NCBI GenBank assembly: GCA_947594835.1
Contig: CANQEH010000016.1
Location: 1-64,000, forward strand
Direction: 5' to 3'
Source: an uncultured Acetatifactor sp.
Lineage (GTDB): Bacteria; Bacillota; Clostridia; Lachnospirales; Lachnospiraceae
Length of the DNA: 64,000 nt
The notes beneath the pieces were generated by a model that made no database searches, was not told the DNA's origin, and saw only the letters and a list, made by a program, of their open reading frames with translations. Shown here one piece after another: positions 49,687-58,086 of this stretch. The translations under genes were made by a program, and so were the position numbers. The stretch's first letter is position 1, and each line of letters opens with the position of its first letter.

Positions 49687-50073
49687 ATGCAGGAGCTGGT
49701 GAAAATCGGGTTTCTGGGGATTACGGGGGTGCTTCTGGCAGCGCAGTTTAAAGGGCACAAGCCGGAGTATGCAGTCTACATCGGCTTTGGCATCAGCATC
49801 GTCATCTTTGCCTTCGCGCTGGGACAGGTGGAGGCGATCCTGTCTCAGATGGACAAGGTGATGGGGTATCTGGAGGGGACGGAAGGGTATCTGGCCGTGC
49901 TGGTGAAGGTGCTGGGCATCGCCTATATCTGCGAGTTCAGCGCAGGGATCTGTAAGGACGCCGGGTATCAGTCGGTGGCGGGGCAGATCGAGGTGCTGGG
50001 GAAGCTGGCGGTGATGTTTGCGGGGCTACCCGTCCTGATGGCGGTCGTCGAGATGATCCACGGATTTTTGTGA
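49687..50073 (+). CDS. spoIIIAD: Stage III sporulation protein AD
   Basis: This 128-residue membrane protein has four helices and conserved segments LAAQFKGHKPEYAVYIGFGI and GIAYICEFSAGICKDAGY. Part of the SpoIIIA membrane core; the start is 9 nt after spoIIIAC. Confidence 0.93.
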   Translation: MQELVKIGFLGITGVLLAAQFKGHKPEYAVYIGFGISIVIFAFALGQVEAILSQMDKVMGYLEGTEGYLAVLVKVLGIAYICEFSAGICKDAGYQSVAGQIEVLGKLAVMFAGLPVLMAVVEMIHGFL

Positions 50074-50089
50074 GAGTGAGGGGAAGGGC

Positions 50090-51148
50090 ATGGAGCTGAG
50101 TGAGATCTGGCAGGACTACGGGCTGGATAAGCTGGAGGAAGGGATGCGGCAGCTGTTCCCTGAAAGGAGCCTGTCTTTGGAGACGCTTCTGGGGCAGGTG
50201 ATGGAAGGGGATGTGCTGGGGGCTGTGGGCGGGTTTCTGCGGGGCGGTTTTCAGGATATCGCCGGGCAGCTTTCCGGCATGAAGCACATTTTCCTGTGGC
50301 TCTTGGCGCTGGCGGTGGTGTCCGCCCTCCTGGCCAGGTTCGTGGAAATCTTTGACAGGCGGCAGGTGGCGGATATCAGCTTTTACTTCGTGTATCTTCT
50401 GTTTGCCGCCGTGCTTCTCAAATGCTTTTTCCAGGCGGCGCAGGAGGCGGCAGGGGCCATGGACAAGATCATCCTTTTCATCCGGCTGATGATCCCGGCC
50501 TACCTTCTCTCCCTGGGGGCGGCGGGGGGCGCGGCCACGGCGGGGGCGGCGGCCCAGCTGATGCTTCTTGTGATCTACGGGGTGCAGAACCTGCTTCTGG
50601 AGGGCGCGCTGCCCCTTGTCTACAGTATGTGTATGCTGGCCGTGTTGAACGGCGTCTGGGTGGAGGAGAAGCTGGCGCTGCTGGTAGAGCTTCTGGAAAA
50701 GGCGGTGGGATGGATGTTAAAAGGGGCGCTGGGAGTGGTGACAGGGCTGAGCGTGTTCCAGGCGCTCCTTGCGCCCGTGCTGGACGCGGTGCGGACGATG
50801 GCCCTGCAGAAGATGGTGTCGGCCATTCCCGGAGTGGGGGGCGCTGCGGGGGGCGTGGTGGATCTGATGCTGGGTTCCGCCGTGGTCATCAAAAACAGCG
50901 TAGGCGTGGCGCTTCTCATCCTGTTTCTGGCGCTCTGCGCGGCGCCGTTAGCCCGGATCGGCCTGATTGCGGGGGTCTTAAAGTGTGCCGCCGCCATGAT
51001 CGGCATGGTCAGCGACAAGCGGCTGACCGGCTGTGTAAACCGCACAGGGGACGCAGGGCTTTTACTGTTTCGCACCGCCGCCACGGCAATGTTTTTGTTT
51101 GTGATCTCCATCGCGGTGGTCACCGCCGCTTTTTCCCATGGAATCTAG
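50090..51148 (+). CDS. spoIIIAE: Stage III sporulation protein AE
   Basis: This 352-residue polytopic protein has about seven or eight helices, with the conserved Gly/Ala-rich helices LSLGAAGGAATAGAAAQLML and a late GLIAGVLKCAAAMIGMVSDKRLTGCVN. The B. subtilis protein is about 400 residues with an N-terminal signal peptide. This one begins directly with a soluble stretch (MELSEIWQDYGLDKLEEG), so the signal peptide is absent at this start. GAGGGGAAGGG precedes ATG 50090. Confidence 0.93.
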   Translation: MELSEIWQDYGLDKLEEGMRQLFPERSLSLETLLGQVMEGDVLGAVGGFLRGGFQDIAGQLSGMKHIFLWLLALAVVSALLARFVEIFDRRQVADISFYFVYLLFAAVLLKCFFQAAQEAAGAMDKIILFIRLMIPAYLLSLGAAGGAATAGAAAQLMLLVIYGVQNLLLEGALPLVYSMCMLAVLNGVWVEEKLALLVELLEKAVGWMLKGALGVVTGLSVFQALLAPVLDAVRTMALQKMVSAIPGVGGAAGGVVDLMLGSAVVIKNSVGVALLILFLALCAAPLARIGLIAGVLKCAAAMIGMVSDKRLTGCVNRTGDAGLLLFRTAATAMFLFVISIAVVTAAFSHGI

Positions 51149-51169
51149 GGAAGCGGATGGGAGGTGTGG

Positions 51170-51589
51170 ATGGACGTTTGGTTTTTCCGGGAGGTGTGCC
51201 GGGTGGGGATTTTTCTGATCTGTGCCCAGGCGCTGGTTCAGCTCAGGCCGGAAGCTTCCTATGAGAAATATCTGAAGCTGCTGGTGGGGGCGATGGTGCT
51301 GATCCAGCTTTTCCTCCCCCTTGGAAACGCGCTGGCCGGGGAGGACGCTGTCTGGATCGAGGAGAGGCTTGACGCGCTCTGGGAGAGCATGGAGCAGAGC
51401 ATGGAGGAGGCAAAAGAGCAGGCCAGGCAGACGGAGGAGCGGCTGGAGCAGATGACGATGGAGGCGGCCCGGCGCATGGAGGAACAGCTGCAGCAGGAAG
51501 ATGGCCAGGAGCAGGGCGGAATCGGTTTTTCCGGCGTGGAGAACGCAGTGGAACCGATAGAGCCCGTGACGGTTGAGGCGATAGAATAA
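51170..51589 (+). CDS. spoIIIAF: Stage III sporulation protein AF
   Basis: This 139-residue protein has two helices at the N-terminus (about 7-23 and 37-55) and then a soluble, Glu/Gln-rich coiled coil (about 65-115), corresponding to the ring-building domain region in the family. GGGAGG at 51159-51164 favours ATG 51170 over the overlapping GTG at 51164. The tail is acidic and poorly conserved. Confidence 0.9.
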   Translation: MDVWFFREVCRVGIFLICAQALVQLRPEASYEKYLKLLVGAMVLIQLFLPLGNALAGEDAVWIEERLDALWESMEQSMEEAKEQARQTEERLEQMTMEAARRMEEQLQQEDGQEQGGIGFSGVENAVEPIEPVTVEAIE

Positions 51590-51620
51590 AGAGGCGGAGG
51601 GAAAGCGAAAAAGAGGGAAC

Positions 51621-52277
51621 ATGGAAAGATGGAAGCGGCTGTGGGAAAACCTGCAGAAAACAGAGTGGAAAAAGTGGATGACCCGGGAAAACCTGATCCT
51701 GGCGGTTCTGACGGGGGTGCTTTTGTTTGTGGTCGCCCTGCCCGGAAAGGAGAAAGAGGACGGGGCGGACGGAGGTCTGCTGTTCTCCGGGGAAGGCCTG
51801 CCTGCGGGGGAGCAGGAAGCCCGGGAGGGCGGGGACGCGGCACAGGGGCAGCAGGATGCAGACTTTTCCGACCAGGAGCAGTACGCCCGGGAGATGGAGC
51901 AGCGTCTGACCCAGGCCCTGTGCCGCGTGGAGGGCGTGGGGAAGGTACAGGTGATGATCACGTTAAAGTCCTCCAAAGAGCTGGTGCTGGAGCGGGAGAC
52001 TCCGATGAAGCAGTCCAGCACGGAGGAGAGCGACAGCCAGGGGGGAAGCCGCCTCATCCGCCAGTCGGAGCGCGGGGACACTGTGGTCTATCGGTCGGAG
52101 GGCCAGGACAGCGAGCCCTATGTGGTCAAGACGCTGCAGCCGGAGACGGAAGGGGTGTTAGTGGTAGCCGAGGGAGCGGGAAACGCCTCCGTCAGGCGCA
52201 CGGTGGCCGCCATTGTCCAGGCGCTGTTTGACGTGGAAGCCCACAGGGTGTCCGTGGTCAAAATGGAATCGGAGTAG
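51621..52277 (+). CDS. spoIIIAG: Stage III sporulation protein AG
   Basis: This 218-residue protein has one helix (about 28-44), a low-complexity Gly/Glu/Gln linker, then the ring-forming domain (about 95-218) with RVEGVGKVQVMITLKSS and VEAHRVSVVKMES. It resembles the ring-building motif of type III secretion proteins (YscJ/FliF) and forms the large ring in the intermembrane space. Confidence 0.93.
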   Translation: MERWKRLWENLQKTEWKKWMTRENLILAVLTGVLLFVVALPGKEKEDGADGGLLFSGEGLPAGEQEAREGGDAAQGQQDADFSDQEQYAREMEQRLTQALCRVEGVGKVQVMITLKSSKELVLERETPMKQSSTEESDSQGGSRLIRQSERGDTVVYRSEGQDSEPYVVKTLQPETEGVLVVAEGAGNASVRRTVAAIVQALFDVEAHRVSVVKMESE

Positions 52278-52340
52278 GACGCATATCTATGTCCGAAGGC
52301 TCATACAATGAATTAGGAAAACGCAAAGAAGGGAAAATCA

Positions 52341-53099
52341 GTGAAAAACCTAATCAAAAAAAACCAGCTCATGATAACGGCCCTTGCGATTATGATCGCC
52401 ATCGCGGGGTATCTGCAATTTGCGGGCACCGGCCTGGAGGAAGAATACCTGACGGTGAATGATGATATGGGAAGTACGCAGGAGGTCAATCAGGCAGATT
52501 CCGAGGACGTCATCACCCAGGACTATACCCTGGATGGTCTGCTGGATCTGTCGGAGGAGGATTTGACGGGCCTGGGGGCCGCCGACATCGACAGCATGGA
52601 TTCCGATCTGGACAGCGCCTTTGCCGAGGACTATCTGGATGCGGGGATGGAGGAGATGGCCCAGGCGGGGGAGACTGTCCCGGCACAAAACACGCCTGAG
52701 GAAGACGAGATACCGGGGGAAGCGGTGTTTACCTCCGCCGGTGAGACGGCTGTGGTGCTCTCAGAGGCGAAGCTTTTAAAGGAGCAGACCAGGGCCCGCA
52801 ACAAGGAGACGCTGATGGACATCATCAACAGCACGGGGCTGACGGACGAACAGAAGCAGACGGCTGTGGACAGCATGGTGGAGATGACGGAGATTGCCGA
52901 AAAGGAGTCGGCCGCGGAGATCCTGCTGGAAGCCAAAGGGTTCACGGACGTTGTGGTCAGCATCAACGGCAACTCGGTGGACGTGGTCGTGGGCGCCGAG
53001 AGCTTAGACGAGGCCCAGAGGGCGCAGATCGAAGACATCGTTGCGAGAAAGACGGAAATCCCGGCGGAGAATATCATCATCAGCACTGTGGCGCACTGA
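52341..53099 (+). CDS. spoIIIAH: Stage III sporulation protein AH
   Basis: This 252-residue protein has an N-terminal anchor (KNQLMITALAIMIAIAGYLQF), an acidic linker (about 35-125) and a C-terminal YscJ/FliF-like domain (about 145-252) that in B. subtilis binds forespore SpoIIQ. GTG 52341 is the only start that keeps the full anchor. Last gene of the operon; no clear terminator follows. Confidence 0.93.
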   Translation: MKNLIKKNQLMITALAIMIAIAGYLQFAGTGLEEEYLTVNDDMGSTQEVNQADSEDVITQDYTLDGLLDLSEEDLTGLGAADIDSMDSDLDSAFAEDYLDAGMEEMAQAGETVPAQNTPEEDEIPGEAVFTSAGETAVVLSEAKLLKEQTRARNKETLMDIINSTGLTDEQKQTAVDSMVEMTEIAEKESAAEILLEAKGFTDVVVSINGNSVDVVVGAESLDEAQRAQIEDIVARKTEIPAENIIISTVAH

Positions 53100-53118
53100 G
53101 GGCGTAAAAACAGTAGGA

Positions 53119-53142
53119 ATCACAAAGGATTTGTGATATAAT
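53119..53142 (+). promoter_or_regulatory. deoB promoter region with inverted repeat at the -10
   Basis: ATCACAAA (53119-53126) / TTTGTGAT (53130-53137) is a perfect 8-bp inverted repeat whose last T starts the TATAAT at 53137-53142. The -35 position (TAGGAA, 53114-53119) is poor. It looks like a regulator site over a promoter for deoB. Confidence 0.55.
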
Positions 53143-53173
53143 GACAATATTACGTTGAAAGGACAGAAGAGGT

Positions 53174-54334
53174 ATGGGAAGAATTTTTCTGATCGTGCTG
53201 GACAGTTTTGGGATCGGCGAGATGGAGGACGCGGCTTCTTACGGCGACGTGGGCGTAAACACCTTAAGAAGCGTGTCCTCAAGTCCGTTTTTTCATGTGC
53301 CCTGCCTGGAGGAGCTGGGACTGTTCCACATCCAGGGCGTGGAACCGGGAAAACGGGACGTCCCCCCGAAGGCGGCAGTGGCCCGGATGAGGGAGGCTTC
53401 CCGGGGGAAGGACACCACCATCGGGCACTGGGAGATTGCGGGAATCTATTCCCCCAGGCCTCTGCCCACTTACCCGGAAGGATTCCCGGAGGAGGTGTTA
53501 AAGCCTTTCCGGGAAAAGACAGGGCGGGGGGTGCTGTGCAACCGGCCTTACTCCGGCACGGCGGTGATTCAGGATTACGGGGATGAGCACAGGCGCACAG
53601 GGGATCTGATCGTCTACACCTCTGCGGACAGCGTGTTCCAGATCGCGGCCCACGAGGAGGTGGTTCCCGTGGAAACCCTGTACGGGTACTGCCGCATCGC
53701 CAGACAGATCCTGCAGGGCAGGCACGGCGTTGGGAGAGTGATCGCCAGGCCCTTTGCGGGGGAGAGCGGGAATTACCAGCGGACTTCCCGCCGCCACGAT
53801 TTTTCCATGCTCCCGCCCGCCGTCACCATGCTGGATCAGTTAAAAGACGCGGGCAGGGACGTGATCGCCGTGGGGAAGATCAAGGATATCTTCGCGGGCA
53901 AGGGAATCACGGAGGCAGTCTACACCGGCGGCAACCAGGAGGGGATCGAAAAAATCTATGAATATCTGGACAGGGACTTTGACGGTTTGTGCTTTGTCAA
54001 TCTGGTGGACTTTGATATGCTCTACGGGCACCGCAGGGATGTGGACGGCTACGCCAGGGCGCTGAGCGCCTTTGACGAAAAACTGCCCGGGATCCTGGCG
54101 AAAATGCGCCCGGACGACGTGCTGATGCTCACCGCGGATCACGGCTGCGACCCGGCTTATGCCGCCACCACGGATCACACCAGGGAATACACCCCTTTTC
54201 TCATGTACGGGGAAAGGATACGGCCCGCCGACCTGGGGACAAGAAAAACCTTTGCAGATATCGGGGCCACTGTGTTACAATACTTTGGTATTACGCCCGC
54301 CTTTTCAGGGGAGGGTATGTTGGAGGATTTTTGA
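53174..54334 (+). CDS. deoB: Phosphopentomutase
   Basis: This 386-residue alkaline-phosphatase-fold enzyme interconverts (deoxy)ribose 1- and 5-phosphate in nucleoside salvage. Metal and catalytic landmarks are LIVLDSFGIGEM at the N-terminus, KDTTIGHWEIAG (the phospho-threonine region), NLVDFDMLYGHRRDV and the C-terminal LTADHGCDP...TTDHTREYTP. Length and motifs match DeoB. ATG 53174 follows GAAAGGACAGAAGAGGT. prfC starts 4 nt after its stop. Confidence 0.97.
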   Translation: MGRIFLIVLDSFGIGEMEDAASYGDVGVNTLRSVSSSPFFHVPCLEELGLFHIQGVEPGKRDVPPKAAVARMREASRGKDTTIGHWEIAGIYSPRPLPTYPEGFPEEVLKPFREKTGRGVLCNRPYSGTAVIQDYGDEHRRTGDLIVYTSADSVFQIAAHEEVVPVETLYGYCRIARQILQGRHGVGRVIARPFAGESGNYQRTSRRHDFSMLPPAVTMLDQLKDAGRDVIAVGKIKDIFAGKGITEAVYTGGNQEGIEKIYEYLDRDFDGLCFVNLVDFDMLYGHRRDVDGYARALSAFDEKLPGILAKMRPDDVLMLTADHGCDPAYAATTDHTREYTPFLMYGERIRPADLGTRKTFADIGATVLQYFGITPAFSGEGMLEDF

Positions 54335-54338
54335 GAAC

Positions 54339-55934
54339 ATGAGCCAATACACGGAAGAGATCAACCGCCGCCGCACGTTTGCCATTATTTCCCACCCGGA
54401 TGCGGGCAAGACCACCCTCACCGAGAAATTTCTGCTCTACGGCGGCGCCATCAACCTGGCGGGCAGCGTAAAGGGGAAGGCCACCGCCAGGCACGCTGTG
54501 TCTGACTGGATGGAGATTGAGAAGGAGAGGGGAATTTCCGTCACTTCCTCCGTGCTGCAGTTTGAGTACGGCGGTTACTGCATCAATATTTTGGACACGC
54601 CCGGGCACCAGGACTTCTCCGAGGACACCTACCGCACGCTGATGGCGGCGGACTCCGCGGTGATGGTCATCGACGCCTCCAAGGGCGTGGAGGCCCAGAC
54701 CAGAAAGCTGTTCAAGGTCTGCGTCATGCGAAAGATCCCCATCTTTACCTTTATCAACAAGATGGACAGGGACGCAGGCGACACCTTTGACCTTTTGGAC
54801 AACATTGAAAAGGAGCTGGGCATTGCCACCTGTCCCTTAAACTGGCCCATCGGTTCCGGCAAGGGCTTTCAGGGAGTCTACGACCGGGAGACAAAGTGCG
54901 TCCTGTCCTATGCTGACACGGAGAAGGGCACAAAGGAGGGAACCGCCACGCAGATCCCGGTGGAGGAGGACGGGCGGCTTAGGGAGGCAATTGGCCAGGA
55001 GGCGGCGGACAAGCTCTTGGAGGAGATCGACCTGCTGGACGGCGCAGGCGCAGCGTTTGACTTAGAGCTGGTACGGAAAGGGGAACTGACGCCGGTGTGC
55101 TTCGGCTCTGCCCTGACCAATTTCGGCGTGGAGATCTTTTTACAACATTTCCTGGCCATGGCCACCTCGCCTCTGCCCAGAAAGGCAGACATCGGACTGA
55201 TCGATCCGGCGGAGAATGACTTCAGCGCCTTTGTGTTCAAGATCCAGGCCAATATGAACAAGGCCCACAGGGACAGGGTGGCCTTCATGCGCATCTGCTC
55301 CGGGCGGTTTGACGCCCAGATGGAGGTGCGCCATGTGCAGGGAAACAAGGTCCTGCGGCTCTCCCAGCCCCAGCAGATCATGGCGGACGAGCGCAGGATC
55401 TTAAGCGAAGCCTATGCGGGGGATATCATCGGCGTGTTTGACCCGGGCATTTTTTCCATCGGGGACACGCTCTGTATGCCCAAGGAGAAATTCCAGTACG
55501 AGGGGATTCCCACCTTTGCGCCGGAGCATTTTGCCCGGGTGCGCCAGATCGACACCATGAAGCGCAAGCAGTTCGTCAAGGGGATCCAGCAGATCGCCCA
55601 GGAGGGCGCCATCCAGATCTTCCAGGAGATCAACGCCGGGATGGAGGAGATCATCGTAGGCGTGGTGGGGGTGCTGCAGTTTGATGTGCTGAAATACCGC
55701 CTGGAGAACGAGTATAACGTGGAGATCCGGCTGGAGAATCTGCCCTATGGCCATATCCGCTGGATCGAGAACAAGGATCAGGTGGATCTGGAGCATCTCG
55801 CCGGAACCTCGGACATGAAGAAGGTAAAGGACATGAAGGGGAACCCGCTCCTCCTGTTTGTGAATCCCTGGAGCGTGGGGATGACCCTGGAGCGGAACAA
55901 GGGGCTTGTGCTGACGGAGTTTGGCAGGAATTAG
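54339..55934 (+). CDS. prfC: Peptide chain release factor 3
   Basis: This 531-residue translational GTPase recycles RF1/RF2. G1 is SHPDAGKTTLTEK, the switch region lies around ERGISVTSSV, G3 is ILDTPGHQDFSEDTYRT, and G4 is FINKMDRDAGD. The RF3-specific C-terminal domain follows (QRRVQID-like ARVRQIDTMKRKQFVKGIQQIAQEGAIQ). GGAGG lies 12 nt before ATG 54339 and the gene is coupled to deoB. The frame extends 60 codons upstream inside deoB without signals. Confidence 0.96.
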   Translation: MSQYTEEINRRRTFAIISHPDAGKTTLTEKFLLYGGAINLAGSVKGKATARHAVSDWMEIEKERGISVTSSVLQFEYGGYCINILDTPGHQDFSEDTYRTLMAADSAVMVIDASKGVEAQTRKLFKVCVMRKIPIFTFINKMDRDAGDTFDLLDNIEKELGIATCPLNWPIGSGKGFQGVYDRETKCVLSYADTEKGTKEGTATQIPVEEDGRLREAIGQEAADKLLEEIDLLDGAGAAFDLELVRKGELTPVCFGSALTNFGVEIFLQHFLAMATSPLPRKADIGLIDPAENDFSAFVFKIQANMNKAHRDRVAFMRICSGRFDAQMEVRHVQGNKVLRLSQPQQIMADERRILSEAYAGDIIGVFDPGIFSIGDTLCMPKEKFQYEGIPTFAPEHFARVRQIDTMKRKQFVKGIQQIAQEGAIQIFQEINAGMEEIIVGVVGVLQFDVLKYRLENEYNVEIRLENLPYGHIRWIENKDQVDLEHLAGTSDMKKVKDMKGNPLLLFVNPWSVGMTLERNKGLVLTEFGRN

Positions 55935-55967
55935 GAAAAGCGGCCCGGGAAAGGAGGGAAGCCGGGG

Positions 55968-57209
55968 ATGAGAGCAAAAAGGGGCGGGATGCTCCTTGTG
56001 TCTGTTTTGCTGTGCCAGGCCTTTGGCGGCTGCGCAGGCGGGCTGCTGGACGAAGTCCCCAGGGACTTCCTTCTGCCCCAGGAGACCCTTTCGCCCAATG
56101 TGGTGGAAACCCGTCCGATTCAGGAGACGGAGACGCCTGCTAACGGGGAGAGCTATGATTTTCTGGAGGAGGGCAGCGGCTTCGCCCTGGCGGGCTTAAG
56201 CGCCCCGGAACAGATCTGGTACCGGGACATGGAGCGCATCTTAGGCAGTTTTTCCAGCCAGCAGGAGCTGTCCAGGGAAGGGCTGGCAGCGGGGCTGGAT
56301 GAGACGGATCTGGACAGAATCTTCCAGTGTGTGTTAAACGACCACCCGGAGCTTTTTTTTGTGGACGGCTATTCCTACACCAAGTACACCGGGTTTGGGA
56401 GCGATCTCATCCTGTCGATTGATTTTTCCGGCAGATACACCATGGAGCCGGAGGAGGCCTTAAAGCGGCGGGAGCAGATAGGGGAGGCGGCGGGCCGCAT
56501 CCTGGCGGGCGTCGATCCCCAGGCCGGCCAGTACGAGAAGGTAAAATATGTGTATGACACGCTGATCCAGCAGACGGACTACCAGCTGGACGCGCCTGAC
56601 AACCAGAATATCTATTCCGTGTTTGTCAATCACAGGTCGGTGTGCCAGGGGTATGCCAAGGCCACCCAGTTTCTGCTGAACCGTCTGGGCGTGGAGTGCG
56701 CCCTGGTGCTGGGCACGGTGGAGACAGGAGAGGGGCACGCCTGGAATCTGGTGAAGGTGGACGGCAGCTATTACTATGTGGACACCACCTGGGGAGACGC
56801 CTCCTACCAGCTTGCGGAGGAGGGGGAGGACGGCCAGATTGCCATCCCGGACATCAACTATGATTATCTGAACGTGACCACCGCAGAGCTTCTGCGCACC
56901 CACACGCTGGACAGCGCCGAGGCCATGCCCCTGTGCAGCGATACGGCGGCCAACTATTATGTGCGGGAGGGGGCGCTGTTTACCAGCTATGACAGGGAGC
57001 AGATGAAGGAGCTGTTTGAGCGGACTTACGCCCAGGGCAGGACGGATGTGACGGTCAAGTGCGACAGCCGGGAGAGCTATGACCAGGTGCTGCAGGCGCT
57101 CATCGGCGACCAGGAAATTTTCGATTATCTCTCGGGACGGCCGGACACGGTGGCATATACCCAGAACGACACACAGCTGTCGCTGACATTTTGGATGACA
57201 AACCAGTGA
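55968..57209 (+). CDS. Transglutaminase-like lipoprotein
   Basis: This 413-residue lipoprotein has a signal sequence and lipobox AFGGC (lipid on C22). The transglutaminase-like core has C226 (HRSVCQGYAKA), H257 (GEGHAWNLV) and D272 (YYYVDTTWGDA). The N-terminal part (about 80-200) matches the same region of the protein at 37156, including the shared LNDHPELFFVD/FNDHPELAYID motif. It is anchored outside the membrane, presumably acting on wall peptides. GGAGGG precedes ATG 55968. Confidence 0.88.
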   Translation: MRAKRGGMLLVSVLLCQAFGGCAGGLLDEVPRDFLLPQETLSPNVVETRPIQETETPANGESYDFLEEGSGFALAGLSAPEQIWYRDMERILGSFSSQQELSREGLAAGLDETDLDRIFQCVLNDHPELFFVDGYSYTKYTGFGSDLILSIDFSGRYTMEPEEALKRREQIGEAAGRILAGVDPQAGQYEKVKYVYDTLIQQTDYQLDAPDNQNIYSVFVNHRSVCQGYAKATQFLLNRLGVECALVLGTVETGEGHAWNLVKVDGSYYYVDTTWGDASYQLAEEGEDGQIAIPDINYDYLNVTTAELLRTHTLDSAEAMPLCSDTAANYYVREGALFTSYDREQMKELFERTYAQGRTDVTVKCDSRESYDQVLQALIGDQEIFDYLSGRPDTVAYTQNDTQLSLTFWMTNQ

Positions 57210-57267
57210 CGGATGTGTTATACTTCACTTATATATGATCTTCCAAATCAAAAAAGGAGCAGGTGCT

Positions 57268-57660
57268 ATGGGAAAGGGAGCAGTAAAGAAAGCGGAGTTG
57301 CAAAACACCGTAGTCTTAAAGGATGAAGAAAACGTAGGCGTCATCCAGATCGCCGACGACGTGGTGGCGATGATCGCCTCTCTGGCAGCCACGGAGGTGG
57401 AGGGCGTAAGCGCCATGTTCGGCAATATCACCAATGAGCTGATGAGCAAGGTGGGGGTGAAGAAGCTGACCAAGGGCGTGCGGGTGAACGTGGCAGACGG
57501 CAATGTGACCGTGGATCTGGCCGTCACCATGGAGTACGGCTATCATATCCCCGCCACCTGCCAGCGGGTACAGGCCAAGGTGAAGGCTGCCATTGAGAAC
57601 ATGACCGGGCTCACCTGTACGGATGTGAATATCCGTATTGCGGAAGTCAGGGTAAAATAA
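57268..57660 (+). CDS. Asp23/Gls24 family envelope-stress protein
   Basis: This 130-residue protein carries the Asp23/Gls24 domain (GVIQIADDVVAMIASLAATEVEGV, then RVNVADGNVTVDLAVTMEYGYHIP and the C-terminal VQAKVKAAIENMTGL). The family sits near the membrane and is linked to envelope stress; the copy next to nusB is standard in Clostridia and Bacilli. AAAAGGAGCAGG serves ATG 57268. It starts the run of tightly packed genes to xseB. Confidence 0.93.
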   Translation: MGKGAVKKAELQNTVVLKDEENVGVIQIADDVVAMIASLAATEVEGVSAMFGNITNELMSKVGVKKLTKGVRVNVADGNVTVDLAVTMEYGYHIPATCQRVQAKVKAAIENMTGLTCTDVNIRIAEVRVK

Positions 57661-57675
57661 TGAGAGAGGGATCCA

Positions 57676-58086
57676 ATGGGAAGACATGAGCAGAGGGAGC
57701 AGGTATTCCTGCTCCTGTTCCGGGTGGAGTTTCACGATCCCGCAGATATGCCGGAGCAGGCCAGGCTGTTTTTTGAAAACAGCGACCGGGAGAGCTCCCA
57801 GGCGGATGCAGAGTACATTGAAGCCAGATGCCTGGCGGTGAGGGAGCATCTGGCCCAGATCGATCAGATCATCAACGACAACACGGAAGGATGGGACACC
57901 GCCCGCATGGGAAAGGTGGAGCTGGCCATCCTCCGCCTTGCTGTGTATGAAATACGCTATGACAGCGACATCCCGGACAGCGTGGCCATCGACGAGGCTG
58001 TGGAGATCGCAAAGAAATACGGCCAGGACAATTCCGGCGCTTTCGTGAACGCCATCCTGGCAAAAATCGTGAAACTGGGTGATTGA
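57676..58086 (+). CDS. nusB: Transcription antitermination factor NusB
   Basis: This 136-residue all-helical RNA-binding protein acts in rRNA antitermination with NusE. The N-terminal motif is MGRHEQREQVFLLLFRVEF (the R-exx-R basic helix) and the C-terminal half has KVELAILRLAVYEIRYDSDIPDSVAIDEAVEIAKKYG. The length matches the family. It overlaps xseA by 8 nt. Confidence 0.96.
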   Translation: MGRHEQREQVFLLLFRVEFHDPADMPEQARLFFENSDRESSQADAEYIEARCLAVREHLAQIDQIINDNTEGWDTARMGKVELAILRLAVYEIRYDSDIPDSVAIDEAVEIAKKYGQDNSGAFVNAILAKIVKLGD

